This document shows, piece after piece, positions 5,194 to 5,959 of a DNA stretch of 5,959 nucleotides. Under the pieces are notes generated by a model. That model ran no database searches, was not told where the DNA came from, and saw only the letters and a program-made list of their open reading frames with translations. Where the stretch lies: assembly GCA_900551965.1 (NCBI GenBank), contig URYF01000082.1:1-5959 (forward strand). Direction: 5' to 3'. This DNA is from an uncultured bacterium (GTDB lineage: Bacteria > Cyanobacteriota > Vampirovibrionia > Gastranaerophilales > Gastranaerophilaceae). Within the stretch, counting starts at the first letter, position 1, and each line of letters begins with the position of its first letter. The position numbers and the translations under genes are program-made.

Positions 5194-5959
5194 ATGTTAG
5201 ATTTTGACAAATTTACAAATTATTCTCAAGAAATTCTTTCAAGTGCGAGCAATTTGATGAGTTCATACCAAAATTCGCAGCTTGAGCCGGAGCACATTAT
5301 GCTTGCAATGATTAAGGATAACGGGATTATCAAAGACTATTTGACCGAATTAAAACTTTTAAATCAGAATTTTATCAATAAAATTGTTTCAAAAGTTGAG
5401 GGATTTCCAAAGGTTTCCGGTGCAATAAATCCGCAAGGGCTTTATTTAACCTCGGAAACAGCACGCTTATTGCAGATTGCGATTGATGAAAGCCAAAAAT
5501 TAAAAGATGATTTTGTAGGTATTGAATCAATATTGCTTGCGATGACAAAACTGGATAACAGTAGTATTAAGTCGATTTTGGATAGTTTTAATGTTAATTC
5601 GGGTTCAATATTAGGTGTGATGAAAAAAATCAGAGGTAATAAAAAAGTGGACACTAAAAATGCAGAAGAAAATATGAAAGCTTTGGAAAAATATTCAACA
5701 GATTTGACAGACTTAGCAAGAAAAGGTAAGTTAGATCCTGTAATTGGCAGGGATGAAGAAGTTCGTAGAATTATTCAGGTTTTGAACAGAAGAACTAAAA
5801 ATAACCCTGTTTTAATTGGTGAACCGGGGGTTGGTAAGACAGCAATTGTTGAAGGGCTTGCTCAACGAATAGTTAGAGGTGATGTGCCGGAAAGCTTAAA
5901 GGATGTTAAATTAATTTCACTTGATTTAGGAGCTTTGGTTGCGGGTGCAAAATTCAGAG
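5194..5959 (+). CDS. clpB: ATP-dependent chaperone/disaggregase ClpB, N-terminal 255 residues, 3' end outside the window
   Basis: ClpB is a cytoplasmic hexameric AAA+ machine that, with DnaK, pulls polypeptides out of aggregates after heat stress. The reading frame from 5194 stays open to the last base, so only about the first 30% of a typical 860-residue protein is seen. The N-domain (about 1-145) shows its two Clp repeats, with LEPEHIMLAM, FPKVSGA and a second FVGIESILLAM. A linker with ALEKYSTDLTDLARKGKLDP leads into the first AAA+ domain: IGRDEEVRRIIQVLNRRTKNN, the Walker A motif GEPGVGKT (209-216; K215, T216), then DLGALVAGAKFR. The ALEKY...LDPVIGRDEE and LIAGAK-type segments favour ClpB over ClpA or ClpC, but the diagnostic middle coiled-coil domain is not in view. 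The ATG at 5194 has GGAG (5181-5184) 9 nt upstream; the in-frame ATG at 5188 would leave only 3 nt. It probably has its own promoter. Confidence 0.95.
   Translation, partial: MLDFDKFTNYSQEILSSASNLMSSYQNSQLEPEHIMLAMIKDNGIIKDYLTELKLLNQNFINKIVSKVEGFPKVSGAINPQGLYLTSETARLLQIAIDESQKLKDDFVGIESILLAMTKLDNSSIKSILDSFNVNSGSILGVMKKIRGNKKVDTKNAEENMKALEKYSTDLTDLARKGKLDPVIGRDEEVRRIIQVLNRRTKNNPVLIGEPGVGKTAIVEGLAQRIVRGDVPESLKDVKLISLDLGALVAGAKFR

Noticed and set aside
5442..5654. Minus-strand open frame of 70 codons inside clpB
   Set aside because: It is antisense to the clear ClpB N-domain and linker, with no supporting start signal.

Overview
This is ordinary chromosomal DNA from an AT-rich bacterium. The genes are compact, most start sites have a good Shine-Dalgarno (SD) sequence, and TAA, TAG and TGA all serve as stops. 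There are no phage, insertion-sequence or CRISPR signatures. No marker here fixes the lineage. The combination of AT-rich genes, TATAAT promoters, short hairpin terminators, ClpB and a bacterial alanyl-tRNA synthetase with a cysteine-rich insert would suit a gut-type low-GC bacterium, either Firmicutes-like or the non-photosynthetic cyanobacterial sister group Gastranaerophilales/Vampirovibrionia. That placement is a guess.

Layout. Positions 1-43 hold the 5' half of a minus-strand tRNA-Arg(UCU) gene cut by the window edge, with a plausible divergent promoter. A plus-strand promoter then leads into complete alaS (201-2810). A long hairpin follows at 2822-2870, and only 21 nt beyond it begins an 85-residue protein I do not recognise (2892-3149), which is closed by a clear terminator (3175-3214). 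Next come dut (3231-3668, dUTPase, all five motifs) and, after 69 nt with no visible terminator, three tandem paralogous TM2-domain membrane proteins (3738-4049, 4060-4425, 4447-4839). This block ends in a strong hairpin (4867-4898).

Positions 4840-5193 have no protein gene. They hold that terminator, a second hairpin whose U-tract lies on the minus strand, a G/A-rich stretch that reads as an anti-SD sequence on the minus strand, and candidate promoters for the last gene. The 5' end of clpB (disaggregase) starts at 5194 and runs off the window.

The genes are mainly housekeeping: translation (tRNA-Arg, alaS), nucleotide-pool sanitation (dut) and protein quality control (clpB). The less ordinary items are the TM2 triplet, the small orphan protein between two hairpins, and a possible minus-strand small RNA between the TM2 genes and clpB. 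I saw no convincing previously undescribed multi-gene system.
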